Source of the DNA: an uncultured Pelagibacteraceae bacterium | GTDB lineage: Bacteria > Pseudomonadota > Alphaproteobacteria > Pelagibacterales > Pelagibacteraceae | Assembly (NCBI GenBank): GCA_902519455.1 | Contig: CABYJT010000003.1 | Span: forward strand, 1 to 41,860 | Reading direction: 5' to 3' | Length of the DNA stretch: 41,860 nucleotides | Shown here: positions 1 through 7,338 of the stretch, piece after piece | Layout: every line of letters starts with the position of its first letter | How positions within the stretch are numbered: position 1 is the stretch's first letter | Position numbers and translations under genes: made by a program | The notes under the pieces: model-generated | Databases searched by the model: none | What the model was told of the DNA's origin: nothing | The model's input: the letters and a program-made list of their open reading frames with translations, nothing else

Positions 1-19
1 ATCCAGAAATAGAAACTAA

Positions 20-1171
20 ATGAAGAAATCTAAAAGAAGTAATGTAGACCCATTTATTGTAATGGATGTAATGGAGTCTGCTAGAAAAGCAGAAGCTAAT
101 GGCAAGCATGTAATTCATATGGAAGTAGGTCAACCAGGAACACCAGCACCAAAGCGTGCCAAACAATTTATTTCAGATGAAATTTCTAATAATGATCTTG
201 GCTATACAGTTACTTTAGGTTTGCCAGAATTACGAAATAGAATTTCTAAATTGTATGGAGATTGGTACAATATTGATTTAAACCCAGACAGAATAATTAT
301 AACAACTGGATCTTCAGGAGCATTTATACTTTCTTTTGCAGCATTATTTGATGTTGGAGATAGAGTAGGCATTGCCGCTCCAGGCTATCCTAGCTATAGA
401 CAAATTTTAAAGTCTCAAGATTTAATCCCAATTGATATTTTTACAGAGTTGCAAAATAAATTTCAGCCTATACCGAAAGATATTAAAGAAAATAATTTAA
501 ATGGTTTATTAGTTGCTTCTCCTGCAAATCCCACTGGTTCAATGCTTGATAAAAAAAAACTAGAAGAACTTATTAATACTGCGCATGAAAATAAAGTGAG
601 TTTTATTAGCGATGAGATTTATCATGGAATTCAATATGAAAATAATCCTACATCTGCATTAGAAATTTCAAATGAATGTTATGTTATAAATTCATTTTCT
701 AAATATTTTTCTATGACAGGTTGGAGAGTAGGCTGGATGATTGTTCCTGAAGATCATGTGAGACAAGTAGAAAGATTATCTCAAAATCTTTTTATTTGTC
801 CTCCTCATGTTAGTCAATTAACTGCTCTATCAGCAATGGATGCAAAAGAGGAATTAAATACAAATGTAGAGGTTTATAAAAAAAATAGATCAATTTTGTT
901 AGAAGAGTTACCTAAGGCTGGTTTAAATAAATTTTCACCTCCAGATGGTGCTTTTTATATCTACATTGATATTTCAGAGTATTCGAAAGATAGCCTTAAC
1001 TTTTGTAGAGAAGTGCTTGATAAAGCAGGAGTAGCAATAACTCCTGGACTTGATTTCGATCAAAAAAGAGGAAATTCTACAATAAGGTTTTCATACGCTA
1101 GAAGCACTGAGGATATAATTGAAGGAGCAAATAGAATAAAAAAATTTATGAAAGAAGAGTATTTAAAATAA
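20..1171 (+). CDS. Class I/II PLP-dependent aminotransferase
   Basis: This 383-residue protein has the fold-type I aminotransferase pattern: an N-terminal substrate-loop motif (HMEVGQPGTPAP), the cofactor-binding GSSGAFILSF stretch, ASPANPTGS, SDEIYHG, and the Schiff-base lysine at about residue 228 in SFSKYFSMTGWRVGW. The C-terminal RFSYA arginine would bind the substrate carboxylate. Enzymes of this type move an amino group between an amino acid and a 2-oxo acid in the cytoplasm. Length is normal for the aspartate/aromatic aminotransferase superfamily, and the exact substrate cannot be told. The gene is followed after 2 bases by the SDR gene, so the two are probably co-transcribed. The 19 bases before it are too few to identify the upstream gene. 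Confidence 0.9.
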   Translation: MKKSKRSNVDPFIVMDVMESARKAEANGKHVIHMEVGQPGTPAPKRAKQFISDEISNNDLGYTVTLGLPELRNRISKLYGDWYNIDLNPDRIIITTGSSGAFILSFAALFDVGDRVGIAAPGYPSYRQILKSQDLIPIDIFTELQNKFQPIPKDIKENNLNGLLVASPANPTGSMLDKKKLEELINTAHENKVSFISDEIYHGIQYENNPTSALEISNECYVINSFSKYFSMTGWRVGWMIVPEDHVRQVERLSQNLFICPPHVSQLTALSAMDAKEELNTNVEVYKKNRSILLEELPKAGLNKFSPPDGAFYIYIDISEYSKDSLNFCREVLDKAGVAITPGLDFDQKRGNSTIRFSYARSTEDIIEGANRIKKFMKEEYLK

Positions 1172-1173
1172 TA

Positions 1174-1830
1174 ATGAAAACCGCTGTTTTATTTGGCTCA
1201 TCTGGGTTAATTGGATCTAATTTACTAGATAATTTAATCAACAATAATACTTACAACAAAATAAAAATATTTGTTAGAAAATTACCTTCTATTGATAATT
1301 CAAAAGTTGAAGTGATCAATACAGATTTTTTAGATTTAGCCACTTTAAAAGAAAAATTAACAGGTGATGATTGTTTTTTTTGCATTGGTACAACTAACAA
1401 AGACACACCCAATAAAAACGAATATAGAAGAATAGAATATGACTTGCCTGTACAATTAGCAAAAATTGCAAAATTTAATTCAATTAGTAATTTTATTTAT
1501 GTCTCCTCAATTGGAGCAAACCCAAAAGCCTCAAGTACATATTTAAAAAATAAAGGTCAAGTAGAGGAGGAGCTAAAAAAGATTGGGTTTTCTAACCTAA
1601 GCATTATTCAACCCTCATTTTTAGTTGGCAACAGAAAAGACTTTAGAATTGTTGAGGTTTTAGGAATTCCAGTGATGAAATTTCTATCCTTATTCTTTTT
1701 TGGTGGATTTAAAAAATATACTCCAATAAAAGTTGAGATAGTTGTGAATGCAATGATCAAACTTGCCTCAGATAATAATAGTGAGCAAACTTATTTATCT
1801 GATAGATTGCAAGAGTTAGGATCTAACTAA
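1174..1830 (+). CDS. Atypical SDR, NAD(P)-binding oxidoreductase-like protein
   Basis: The 218-residue protein begins with a Rossmann glycine motif (FGSSGLIGSNL, residues about 7-17). It carries an FCIGTT strand-turn and FIYVSSIGANP followed by a YLKNK segment resembling the YxxxK active site of short-chain dehydrogenases. The layout fits the HTATIP2/YbjT-like atypical SDRs that bind NAD(P), some acting as reductases and some as redox sensors. No specific substrate can be named. The gene lies between the aminotransferase (2 bases upstream) and the SOUL protein, whose ATG directly follows its stop codon, so translation is probably coupled. Confidence 0.75.
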   Translation: MKTAVLFGSSGLIGSNLLDNLINNNTYNKIKIFVRKLPSIDNSKVEVINTDFLDLATLKEKLTGDDCFFCIGTTNKDTPNKNEYRRIEYDLPVQLAKIAKFNSISNFIYVSSIGANPKASSTYLKNKGQVEEELKKIGFSNLSIIQPSFLVGNRKDFRIVEVLGIPVMKFLSLFFFGGFKKYTPIKVEIVVNAMIKLASDNNSEQTYLSDRLQELGSN

Positions 1831-2403
1831 ATGAGAAAATCAATAATATCGATATCTTTTTTGATTTATATATTCTGTATTTTACCTTACTCTACTTCAA
1901 TGGCTTATGAGGAATCTCAATATGATGTAGTATATAAATCTGAAATATACGAAGTGAGACATTATAAAGACCGTCTAGTTGTCGAAGTTGTAAGTAGAAA
2001 CGATGACAGTAGTTTTAGAAAACTTTTTAAATATATCTCGGGTCAGAATAATAAATCCCAAGAAATCAAAATGACTGTGCCTGTAACACAGGGTGAGAAG
2101 GATAATGGATACTATATGCAATTTTATCTTCCATCAAAATTTACAAAAGAGAATGCGCCTATACCCACAAATTCAGATGTTAAAATCTCAACAATAGAAG
2201 AAGGTTTTTTTGCTGTAATAGAATATTCTGGAAGAGCCTCAGATAATAATTTCTTCAAACATAAGGAAATTCTTAATAAAAAACTCTTAGAGGATAAAGT
2301 AATCATTAAAGGACCTCCAATAAGAGCAACCTATAATGGGCCTTTTACGCTTCCTATGATGAGACGCAATGAAGCTATGTTTAAAGTTGAGTGGAGTAAA
2401 TAG
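1831..2403 (+). CDS. Exported SOUL-family haem-binding protein
   Basis: The 190-residue protein starts with a basic N-terminus and a hydrophobic stretch of about 20 residues ending near STSMA, a likely Sec signal peptide. The mature part matches the SOUL/HBP family: YDVVYKSEIYEVRHYKDRLV near the start, then FRKLFKYISGQN and EIKMTVPVTQ, with the C-terminal PFTLPMMRRNEAMF typical of the family. SOUL proteins bind tetrapyrroles, but their role in bacteria is poorly defined. Here the signal peptide implies a periplasmic location. The start directly follows the stop of the SDR gene. A short minus-strand frame inside it is a shadow. Confidence 0.85.
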   Translation: MRKSIISISFLIYIFCILPYSTSMAYEESQYDVVYKSEIYEVRHYKDRLVVEVVSRNDDSSFRKLFKYISGQNNKSQEIKMTVPVTQGEKDNGYYMQFYLPSKFTKENAPIPTNSDVKISTIEEGFFAVIEYSGRASDNNFFKHKEILNKKLLEDKVIIKGPPIRATYNGPFTLPMMRRNEAMFKVEWSK

Positions 2404-2473
2404 ATTACATTTTGCCATATATATTAATTTTTATCGCCTGATAGTTTAATTTCATTAATCAGAAAGGTATTTT

Positions 2474-2875
2474 ATGAAAAAATTATTTCTAATTTTATTT
2501 GTATCATTTGGTTTAAACAGCTCTGTTTTTGCTGATGGTCATGTAAAAAGAATTTTATCAACTAGTCAGACTGGTATGGGTAACGATATTGTTTATCCAT
2601 CAGGAAAAGCAAAGATCACAGCTTTTGAATTTACTGTGCCCGTAGGAGGCCCTGTAGTTCCGCATACTCACTCGTTCCCTGTTTTAATAATGATTCAACA
2701 AGGAGAAATTGAACTTACTCAAGGTGGCAAAAGCTATGTTTATAAAGCTGGAGATGCATTTATTGAAGATGTAGGTGTGGCTCATGAATCTAAAAATATT
2801 GGAGATGTTCCTGTTAAAGCAATTGTTGTTGCTATGGGAGTTGAAGGTCAAAAAATTATGACTCCAGTAAAATAG
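2474..2875 (+). CDS. Exported small cupin-domain protein
   Basis: The 133-residue protein has a clear signal peptide (MKKLFLILFVSFG..., cleavage near VFA-DG) and a single cupin barrel. Cupin motif 1 is seen as VPHTHSFPVLIMIQQGEIEL, with HxH but without the usual glutamate at its standard position. Motif 2 is GDAFIEDVGVAHESKN with a conserved histidine. Metal binding by the three histidines is plausible. The start is supported by an AGAAAGG ribosome-binding site 9-10 bases upstream. The 70-base gap before it is long enough for its own promoter. The function is not recognisable beyond a periplasmic single-domain cupin. Confidence 0.8.
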   Translation: MKKLFLILFVSFGLNSSVFADGHVKRILSTSQTGMGNDIVYPSGKAKITAFEFTVPVGGPVVPHTHSFPVLIMIQQGEIELTQGGKSYVYKAGDAFIEDVGVAHESKNIGDVPVKAIVVAMGVEGQKIMTPVK

Positions 2876-2884
2876 AAAGAAAAA

Positions 2885-2916
2885 ATATGGGGCAGTTATT
2901 TTTAGATGCCCCATAT
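2885..2916 (-). terminator. Intrinsic terminator of the small minus-strand unit
   Basis: A perfect 9-bp stem (ATATGGGGC at 2885-2893 pairing with GCCCCATAT at 2908-2916) encloses a 14-base loop. Read on the minus strand it is followed by TTTTTTCTTTCTATTTT, the U-rich tail of a rho-independent terminator. On the plus strand the downstream sequence is less T-rich, so the main direction is minus, although it may also stop transcripts of the convergent cupin gene. It lies 14 bases past the stop codon of the 63-codon frame. Confidence 0.8.
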
Positions 2917-2929
2917 CTCATTCTTTAAG

Positions 2930-3121
2930 CTATATTTTTTTACTCTCTTTTTTCAAGTGTCTCAATGTTTCCCCGGAGTTTTTTCCTGATTTGATCACGT
3001 ATCCACTTGTGCCGTTGGCATTAGTTTCTACGGTTTTCAAATTTCGAAACATTAATTGATTTAGCCTAGCGTTCTTTGAGCCTCGGCTAAACGAACTTAA
3101 AACTCTGTGCATTCTTTTCAT
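2930..3121 (-). CDS. Small basic hypothetical protein (63 aa), or part of a structured RNA
   Basis: I do not recognise this 63-residue, lysine/arginine/serine-rich protein. It has no signal peptide and no membrane segment. In favour of coding: a canonical ribosome-binding site AAGGAG (3127-3132) lies 5 bases before the ATG, the ATG overlaps the stop of an upstream 23-codon frame as ATGA, and an intrinsic terminator follows at once. Against: codons such as CGA, AGG, GGC, GCC and GGG are unusual next to the neighbouring genes, and the stretch 2941-3180 is about 39 % G+C. It also contains inverted repeats (3060-3066 with 3085-3091; 3160-3164 with 3170-3174), as a structured RNA in an AT-rich genome would. 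Confidence 0.45.
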   Translation of the reverse strand: MKRMHRVLSSFSRGSKNARLNQLMFRNLKTVETNANGTSGYVIKSGKNSGETLRHLKKESKKI

Positions 3122-3189
3122 ACACTCTCCTTGTTTGTTTTTCCAAAACTCGCTTTTAACCGATGCGATATCGGCCTCTTTTTCACCAT
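3118..3189 (-). CDS. Possible 23-codon leader frame
   Basis: A short frame (starts MVKKRPISHR, ends TNKESV) runs into the downstream 63-codon frame with a 4-base ATGA stop-start overlap. The AAGGAG ribosome-binding site of the downstream frame lies inside its last codons, an arrangement typical of translational coupling. It has no visible ribosome-binding site of its own. It could be a leader peptide, a second small protein, or chance within a non-coding RNA. Confidence 0.25.
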   Translation of the reverse strand: MVKKRPISHRLKASFGKTNKESV

Positions 3190-3205
3190 GAGATATGGTA
3201 TTAAT

Positions 3206-3234
3206 AAATTATCTTTTACAAATAATATTTTCAA
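3206..3234 (-). promoter_or_regulatory. Candidate sigma-70 promoter for the small minus-strand unit
   Basis: On the minus strand TTGAAA (3234-3229) is followed after 17 bases by TAATTT (3211-3206), with an overlapping GATAAT (3213-3208) at shorter spacing. It sits just before the rise in G+C that marks the small unit. In AT-rich DNA such matches are common, so confidence is modest. Confidence 0.35.
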
Positions 3235-3284
3235 TTAGTTAACTTATTATTATGACCAAACTGGGTTTTAAAATTGTTTAATAC

Positions 3285-4436
3285 TTAGAGAATAACTAAG
3301 TCTGTCTTTTGATTACCTAGTCTTTCATTTCCTTTTTCAGTAACAATGTAAGTCTCACCTAGATTCATAGCTAACTCTTTTTTACTATCCATTAGAATCA
3401 TGTGCATAAAGAAAACATTTCCTGGTTGGATTACATAAGGATTGCCTGTGTAAAGCATTGGCCAATCCATCCAATTAGGGGAAAATGTTGCACCTAATGA
3501 ATATCCACATGCATTCATCCGACAATCTTTATAACCTAAATTATCAAATATTTTTGCGTGCATATCAAAAACCTCTCCAATTTTATTGCCAGGTTTTAAT
3601 GTATTTTCACAGTTTTTTAATGCTTCTAAACAAGCCTCGTACATTTCATAATGTTTGGGATTTGCTTTTCCAATCGGTATAGTCCTGAACATTGCAGAAT
3701 GATAATGTCTATACGTGCCTGCCCATTCAATAGTTAGTTGATCTACATCATTAAGTATTTGTTTTTCTGATTGATATCTACATAGTAGTGCGTTTTTACC
3801 AGAACCTATTATAAATTCATTTGCAGGATAGTCCCCACCTCCTTCAAAAATTACTCTATTCATTTCAGCAAGAATTTTACTTTCACTCACTCCCTTTTTA
3901 GCAAATTTCCAAACTTCATCTAAAGCTTTGTCGGCAAGGGTTGCTGCTTTCTTAACATAAACTATTTCTTCAGGAGATTTAATTACTCTGAGTTTTGTTA
4001 TTAATTCAGATTTATCATCTAAAGAGCAAAAATTTTTTAATGATTTATTTAAATTAATTGCATTACGTCCAGTAAGTCCATAAGCTTCATACTCAATACC
4101 GATCTTTTTATCTTTTAAGTTAAGTTCGTTTAAGATTTGTTTTAGATCCTCTGTGGGATTAGAATCATCTTTATCAACCCAAATTTTTATATTTTCTATA
4201 TTTGAAGTATTTTGTGCTTGTCTTAAATCAGGAGCTCTAGTTAATAATATTAAATTACCTTTTTGGTCTAATATTAAGGACTGAAAAAAAACATAACCAA
4301 ATGTATCGTAACCAGTCAGCCAATACATAGACTCTTGTCTAAACATGACCAAGGCATCTATTTTTTCCTCTTTTAATTTAGTAATAACTTTATTTCGTCT
4401 ACTTTTGAATTCTTCTGAGGAAAAATGAAGACCCAT
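3285..4436 (-). CDS. M24-fold hydrolase, creatinase/ectoine-hydrolase-like, metal ligands replaced
   Basis: The 383-residue protein has the two-domain creatinase/Xaa-Pro peptidase layout: an N-terminal creatinase domain (about 1-135, with ...SMYWLTGYDTFGY...) and a C-terminal pita-bread domain. The five metal ligands of M24 peptidases are mostly missing. The usual D-x-G...D segment reads EWAGTYRHYHSAMFRT, the histidine of GHGIG is tyrosine (GYSLGATF), and the first glutamate position reads FFMHMIL, while GETYIVTEKG keeps the last. This fits the metal-independent branch containing creatinase and ectoine hydrolase (DoeA/EutD), which cleave C-N bonds in small compatible solutes. The exact substrate is inference. 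It is the last gene of the minus-strand cluster, and its ATG overlaps the preceding stop by one base. Confidence 0.75.
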   Translation of the reverse strand: MGLHFSSEEFKSRRNKVITKLKEEKIDALVMFRQESMYWLTGYDTFGYVFFQSLILDQKGNLILLTRAPDLRQAQNTSNIENIKIWVDKDDSNPTEDLKQILNELNLKDKKIGIEYEAYGLTGRNAINLNKSLKNFCSLDDKSELITKLRVIKSPEEIVYVKKAATLADKALDEVWKFAKKGVSESKILAEMNRVIFEGGGDYPANEFIIGSGKNALLCRYQSEKQILNDVDQLTIEWAGTYRHYHSAMFRTIPIGKANPKHYEMYEACLEALKNCENTLKPGNKIGEVFDMHAKIFDNLGYKDCRMNACGYSLGATFSPNWMDWPMLYTGNPYVIQPGNVFFMHMILMDSKKELAMNLGETYIVTEKGNERLGNQKTDLVIL

Positions 4437-5206
4437 TAATTGATAGTGGTTCTAACTGATCCGATTTTATCAACTTTGCCTATATATTCGCCCTTATTTT
4501 TTATTGGAACAACTCCTACCGTTGAGCCTGTGAACACGTAGAAATCTTTCTCTAATTTTACTTTTTCTTTCCTAACTTTATTTAAGACAAATTTTAGAGA
4601 ATTAAGAGGGTTTATATAAACAGTATTTGTATTACCTTTGATATTTAAACCCTTATTATTTTTTAAATTTGTTTTTAAATTATTTAAATTTAGTTTTTTA
4701 AACTTCTTTTTTGGTCCCGTAATAAATTTAATATTTACTCCAAAATCACTGCATAAATCACCCAAAAACTTAATACCTTTTTTCTTTTGTCTAAAACCTA
4801 CTACCTCAATACAAGGACCCATATGGGTTATAAATTTTGTGACATTTTTGGGATTTAGCCTACCTTTGAAACCAAAAAAGGATTTTTTAATTATGTAATA
4901 AACTTCTACTTCAATACCTAGAGCATATTTATTTACCTTAACTTTACCTCCTGATTTAATAAGGTTTTTTTGAAATACTGTTGAATGGAAAGGTTCTTTT
5001 TCTTTTAACTTTTTTAACAGAGCAAAAATAGTTCCACCTGCTTTAAATCCTATTTTACTATCATTAATTTTACTTTCACATAACATTCTTAATTTATGTG
5101 CAAGTTTAATATTTTTGCAAAACTTCTCTGGTATTGGATTGATTAATTTATTTTTGTTGTAGGCATTAACTAGTCTTTTTGAAACTGATTGGATATCATT
5201 TTTCAT
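4436..5206 (-). CDS. 2-keto-4-pentenoate hydratase / fumarylacetoacetate hydrolase-fold enzyme
   Basis: The 256-residue protein resembles the MhpD-type hydratase branch of the FAH fold. It has the N-terminal helix with LVNAYNKNKLINPIPEKF, then SKIGFKAGGT. GIEVEVYYII gives the metal-binding E-x-E pattern, followed by THMGPCIEVVGFR, VYINPLNSLKFVLNKV and a late DFYVFTGSTVGVVPIKNKG segment. Family members hydrate or cleave C-C bonds of 2-oxo acids with Mg2+. The sequence is very lysine-rich and diverged, so the substrate cannot be named. It begins 9 bases after the M23 gene and shares one base with the M24 gene, in line with a common transcript. Confidence 0.7.
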   Translation of the reverse strand: MKNDIQSVSKRLVNAYNKNKLINPIPEKFCKNIKLAHKLRMLCESKINDSKIGFKAGGTIFALLKKLKEKEPFHSTVFQKNLIKSGGKVKVNKYALGIEVEVYYIIKKSFFGFKGRLNPKNVTKFITHMGPCIEVVGFRQKKKGIKFLGDLCSDFGVNIKFITGPKKKFKKLNLNNLKTNLKNNKGLNIKGNTNTVYINPLNSLKFVLNKVRKEKVKLEKDFYVFTGSTVGVVPIKNKGEYIGKVDKIGSVRTTIN

Positions 5207-5215
5207 AGTAATAGA

Positions 5216-6004
5216 TTATTGAATAACTGTCATTGGATCAAGTCTAGTTTGAAACCAATTAACTCTAAAGTCTAGATGAGGACCTGTTGATCTGCCAGTA
5301 GAACCTACTGTACCAATTATATCACCTTGTTTTATTAAATCTCCAACGTCAACCATTACATTTTCTAAATGTGAGTAGATTGTTGATATGCCATGGCCAT
5401 GATCCATTATGATTGTTCCACCAGTATAATAAAGATCATTTTCAGCCATTGTAACAACTCCAGTTCCAGATGACTTTATTGGTGTTCCTTTTTTTGCAGC
5501 AATATCTATTCCATAGTGAGGCCATCTTGGTTTACCATTTAGAATTCTTTGACTTCCATAAACTCCACTAATTATTCCTTTAACAGGCATAATGAATTTA
5601 TTGCTAAAATAATTTAAATCTGAATTTATGGCTCTTGCTTCACCTATTTTTCCATTCTCTTTTTTTATTCTTTTGTATACAGACTCTGGGGGTGTTACTT
5701 TATTTTCAGGTAATCCATCTATTCTTTGAATATTGTATTTTCTTTTAAATACACGTTTAGTAATTTTTTTAGTTTTACCATTTGAAATTTTTGTAATTAA
5801 TATATCGTATTTTCTATCTCTATCTATACCAAATACAAAGAAACCATTTTTGGATACTTTTATTTTTTTTTTATCAATTATAATTTTTGAACTTGGATCA
5901 GTTTTACCTAAAATATAATGCCCTTGAATAAACTTACCAGTAAATTCAATCGCTAGAATGTTTGTTGGAAATAAAATTGCTATTATAAGCAATATTTTTT
6001 TCAT
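5216..6004 (-). CDS. Periplasmic M23 (LytM-like) peptidase
   Basis: I place the start at 6004 (protein begins MKKILLIIAILFPTNILA), giving 262 residues with a clean signal peptide. The longer frame to 6082 would bury this signal peptide and overlap the SDR gene by 79 bases. A beta-rich N-terminal part (about 20-110) precedes the M23 domain with HYGIDIAAKKGTPI (zinc-binding H and D) and GSTGRSTGPHLDFRVNWF. The usual HxH reads HLD, a form I know from alphaproteobacterial M23 proteins with a PHLDWRMNW-type motif, so it may be a stable subfamily rather than a loss. Such enzymes cut peptidoglycan cross-links or regulate amidases. The start codon shares one base with the SDR stop. Confidence 0.85.
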   Translation of the reverse strand: MKKILLIIAILFPTNILAIEFTGKFIQGHYILGKTDPSSKIIIDKKKIKVSKNGFFVFGIDRDRKYDILITKISNGKTKKITKRVFKRKYNIQRIDGLPENKVTPPESVYKRIKKENGKIGEARAINSDLNYFSNKFIMPVKGIISGVYGSQRILNGKPRWPHYGIDIAAKKGTPIKSSGTGVVTMAENDLYYTGGTIIMDHGHGISTIYSHLENVMVDVGDLIKQGDIIGTVGSTGRSTGPHLDFRVNWFQTRLDPMTVIQ

Positions 6005-6762
6005 TATTTTGCGGTCCACCCACCGTCTATTTTTATAGATGTTCCTGTTATCATTGCTGCAGCATCTGAAGCTAAAAAACAAACTGCAGTTGCTACGTCA
6101 CTCTCTTTTGCGGCTTTACCCATAGGAATATTTCCTAGTGCTAATTTTTTAAAATTTTTATTTTTAAAAAATTTTTTCACCATAGGTGTTTCAACAAAGG
6201 TTGGCGCTACGGTATTTACTCTTATATTTTTTGTGGCGAGCTCTACACCCATACCTTTAGTTAGTCCTTCAATACCAAATTTAGTCATATTATAAACGTT
6301 TCTACCAGACATACCTACATGACCAAGTTGCGATGACATGTTTATAATGGATCCACCTCTTTTCTTATTTTTTATCATCTTTTTTACAACTATTTGAGCA
6401 ACATTAAATGCAGCTCTTAAATTTAAATCTATCAAATAATTTAAGCTTTCTTGTTTTACTTTATCAAACGGTTCTGGAATATTAGTCCCGGCATTGTTTA
6501 CTAAAATATCTATTATTTTTATTTTTTTTAATTTTTTACTTAAATCTTTGTAATCCATTACATCACAGTTTATTTTTATCAATTTACTTTTTACTTTTTT
6601 TATATCTTTTTCTAGTTTATCTAAATCCGAGGAAGTTCTGCTTAGTCCTATTATTGTTGCTCCAGCCTCAGCCATTGCAATAGAACAAGCTCTTCCTAAG
6701 CCTTTACCAGCCCCCGTTACAAGAGCATACTTATTTTTAAGATTAATTTTTTTTAAATACAT
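6004..6762 (-). CDS. Short-chain dehydrogenase/reductase (classical)
   Basis: The 252-residue protein is a classical SDR: TGAGKGLGRA cofactor motif near residue 16, LVNNAGTN, the catalytic serine in IINMSSQLG, YNMTK as the YxxxK catalytic pair, and the C-terminal GTSIKIDGGW signature. It resembles gluconate 5-dehydrogenase and 3-oxoacyl reductase types, and the substrate is unknown. It oxidises or reduces a secondary alcohol/ketone with NAD(P)(H) in the cytoplasm. It lies between TerC, whose stop directly precedes its start, and the M23 peptidase, inside the coupled minus-strand cluster. Confidence 0.88.
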   Translation of the reverse strand: MYLKKINLKNKYALVTGAGKGLGRACSIAMAEAGATIIGLSRTSSDLDKLEKDIKKVKSKLIKINCDVMDYKDLSKKLKKIKIIDILVNNAGTNIPEPFDKVKQESLNYLIDLNLRAAFNVAQIVVKKMIKNKKRGGSIINMSSQLGHVGMSGRNVYNMTKFGIEGLTKGMGVELATKNIRVNTVAPTFVETPMVKKFFKNKNFKKLALGNIPMGKAAKESDVATAVCFLASDAAAMITGTSIKIDGGWTAK

Positions 6763-7338
6763 TTAAATAAAAAGTTTTAAATCTGTGTAAATTAGTTCAA
6801 CTGCCACAAACAATATAGCAAATAAACCAACCCATGCTATCCATTTATAATCTTTTATCCATTTGGAAATTAATGTTGCAGCTGTAGCCATCAAAATAAT
6901 AGATAAAACAAGACCAAATATTAATAAATAATAGTGATCTTTGGCAGCACCAGCAACACCGAGTACATTGTCTAAACTCATCGTAAAGTCAGCTAGCAAA
7001 ACGGTCCAAATTGCTTTCAACATTGATGAGTTATCAACTTTAATATTTTCCTCACCACCACCTGAATTCTTAATTACATCGACATAAAGTTTATAAACTA
7101 TATAAAGAAGCAACAGACCACCTATAAGTCTTAAACCTGTGATTTGTAAAAGATAAGCGGTTAAAAGTGTTAATAAAATTCTTAGTATTACTGCTCCACC
7201 AATGCCCCAAAAAATAATTTTTTTTCTTTGTTCTGGTGGAAACTTAGAGGCAACCATTCCAATGATAATGGCATTATCTCCAGCTAAAATTAAATCTATA
7301 AATATTATTTGAAAAAAAATTGTTATTTCTTCAGTCAT
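6763..7338 (-). CDS. TerC/YjbE-family integral membrane protein
   Basis: The 191-residue protein has about six to seven hydrophobic segments. It carries the TerC-type acidic motifs inside membrane helices: DLILAGDNAIIIGM near the N-terminus and ADFTMSLDNVLGVAGAA in the middle. Members are proposed metal-ion exporters or membrane-maturation factors, with manganese export shown for some relatives. It is slightly shorter than typical YjbE proteins, with a hydrophilic loop at about 85-105. The start overlaps the GMC stop codon (ATGA), and the gene ends immediately before the SDR start. Its place in a catabolic cluster gives no clear clue to its role. Confidence 0.85.
   Translation of the reverse strand: MTEEITIFFQIIFIDLILAGDNAIIIGMVASKFPPEQRKKIIFWGIGGAVILRILLTLLTAYLLQITGLRLIGGLLLLYIVYKLYVDVIKNSGGGEENIKVDNSSMLKAIWTVLLADFTMSLDNVLGVAGAAKDHYYLLIFGLVLSIILMATAATLISKWIKDYKWIAWVGLFAILFVAVELIYTDLKLFI

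Noticed and set aside
2404-2473. Inverted repeat CTGAT...ATCAG before the cupin gene
   Set aside because: Only five base pairs with a long internal segment; expected by chance in such AT-rich sequence.
2885-3240. tmRNA, RNase P RNA, SRP RNA or 6S RNA in the G+C-rich minus-strand unit
   Set aside because: I found none of their hallmark segments: no tag-peptide frame with alanine end, no conserved P4 sequence, no SRP loop motif.
3285-4436. DMSP lyase DddP, also an M24-fold protein
   Set aside because: DddP keeps metal-binding Asp/His/Glu residues that are replaced here, and the length and motifs fit the creatinase/ectoine-hydrolase branch better.
6005-6082. Upstream start for the M23 peptidase adding 26 residues
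   Set aside because: It would overlap the SDR gene by 79 bases and place a cysteine/arginine-rich stretch before a clear signal peptide. The ATG at 6004 gives a normal exported protein.
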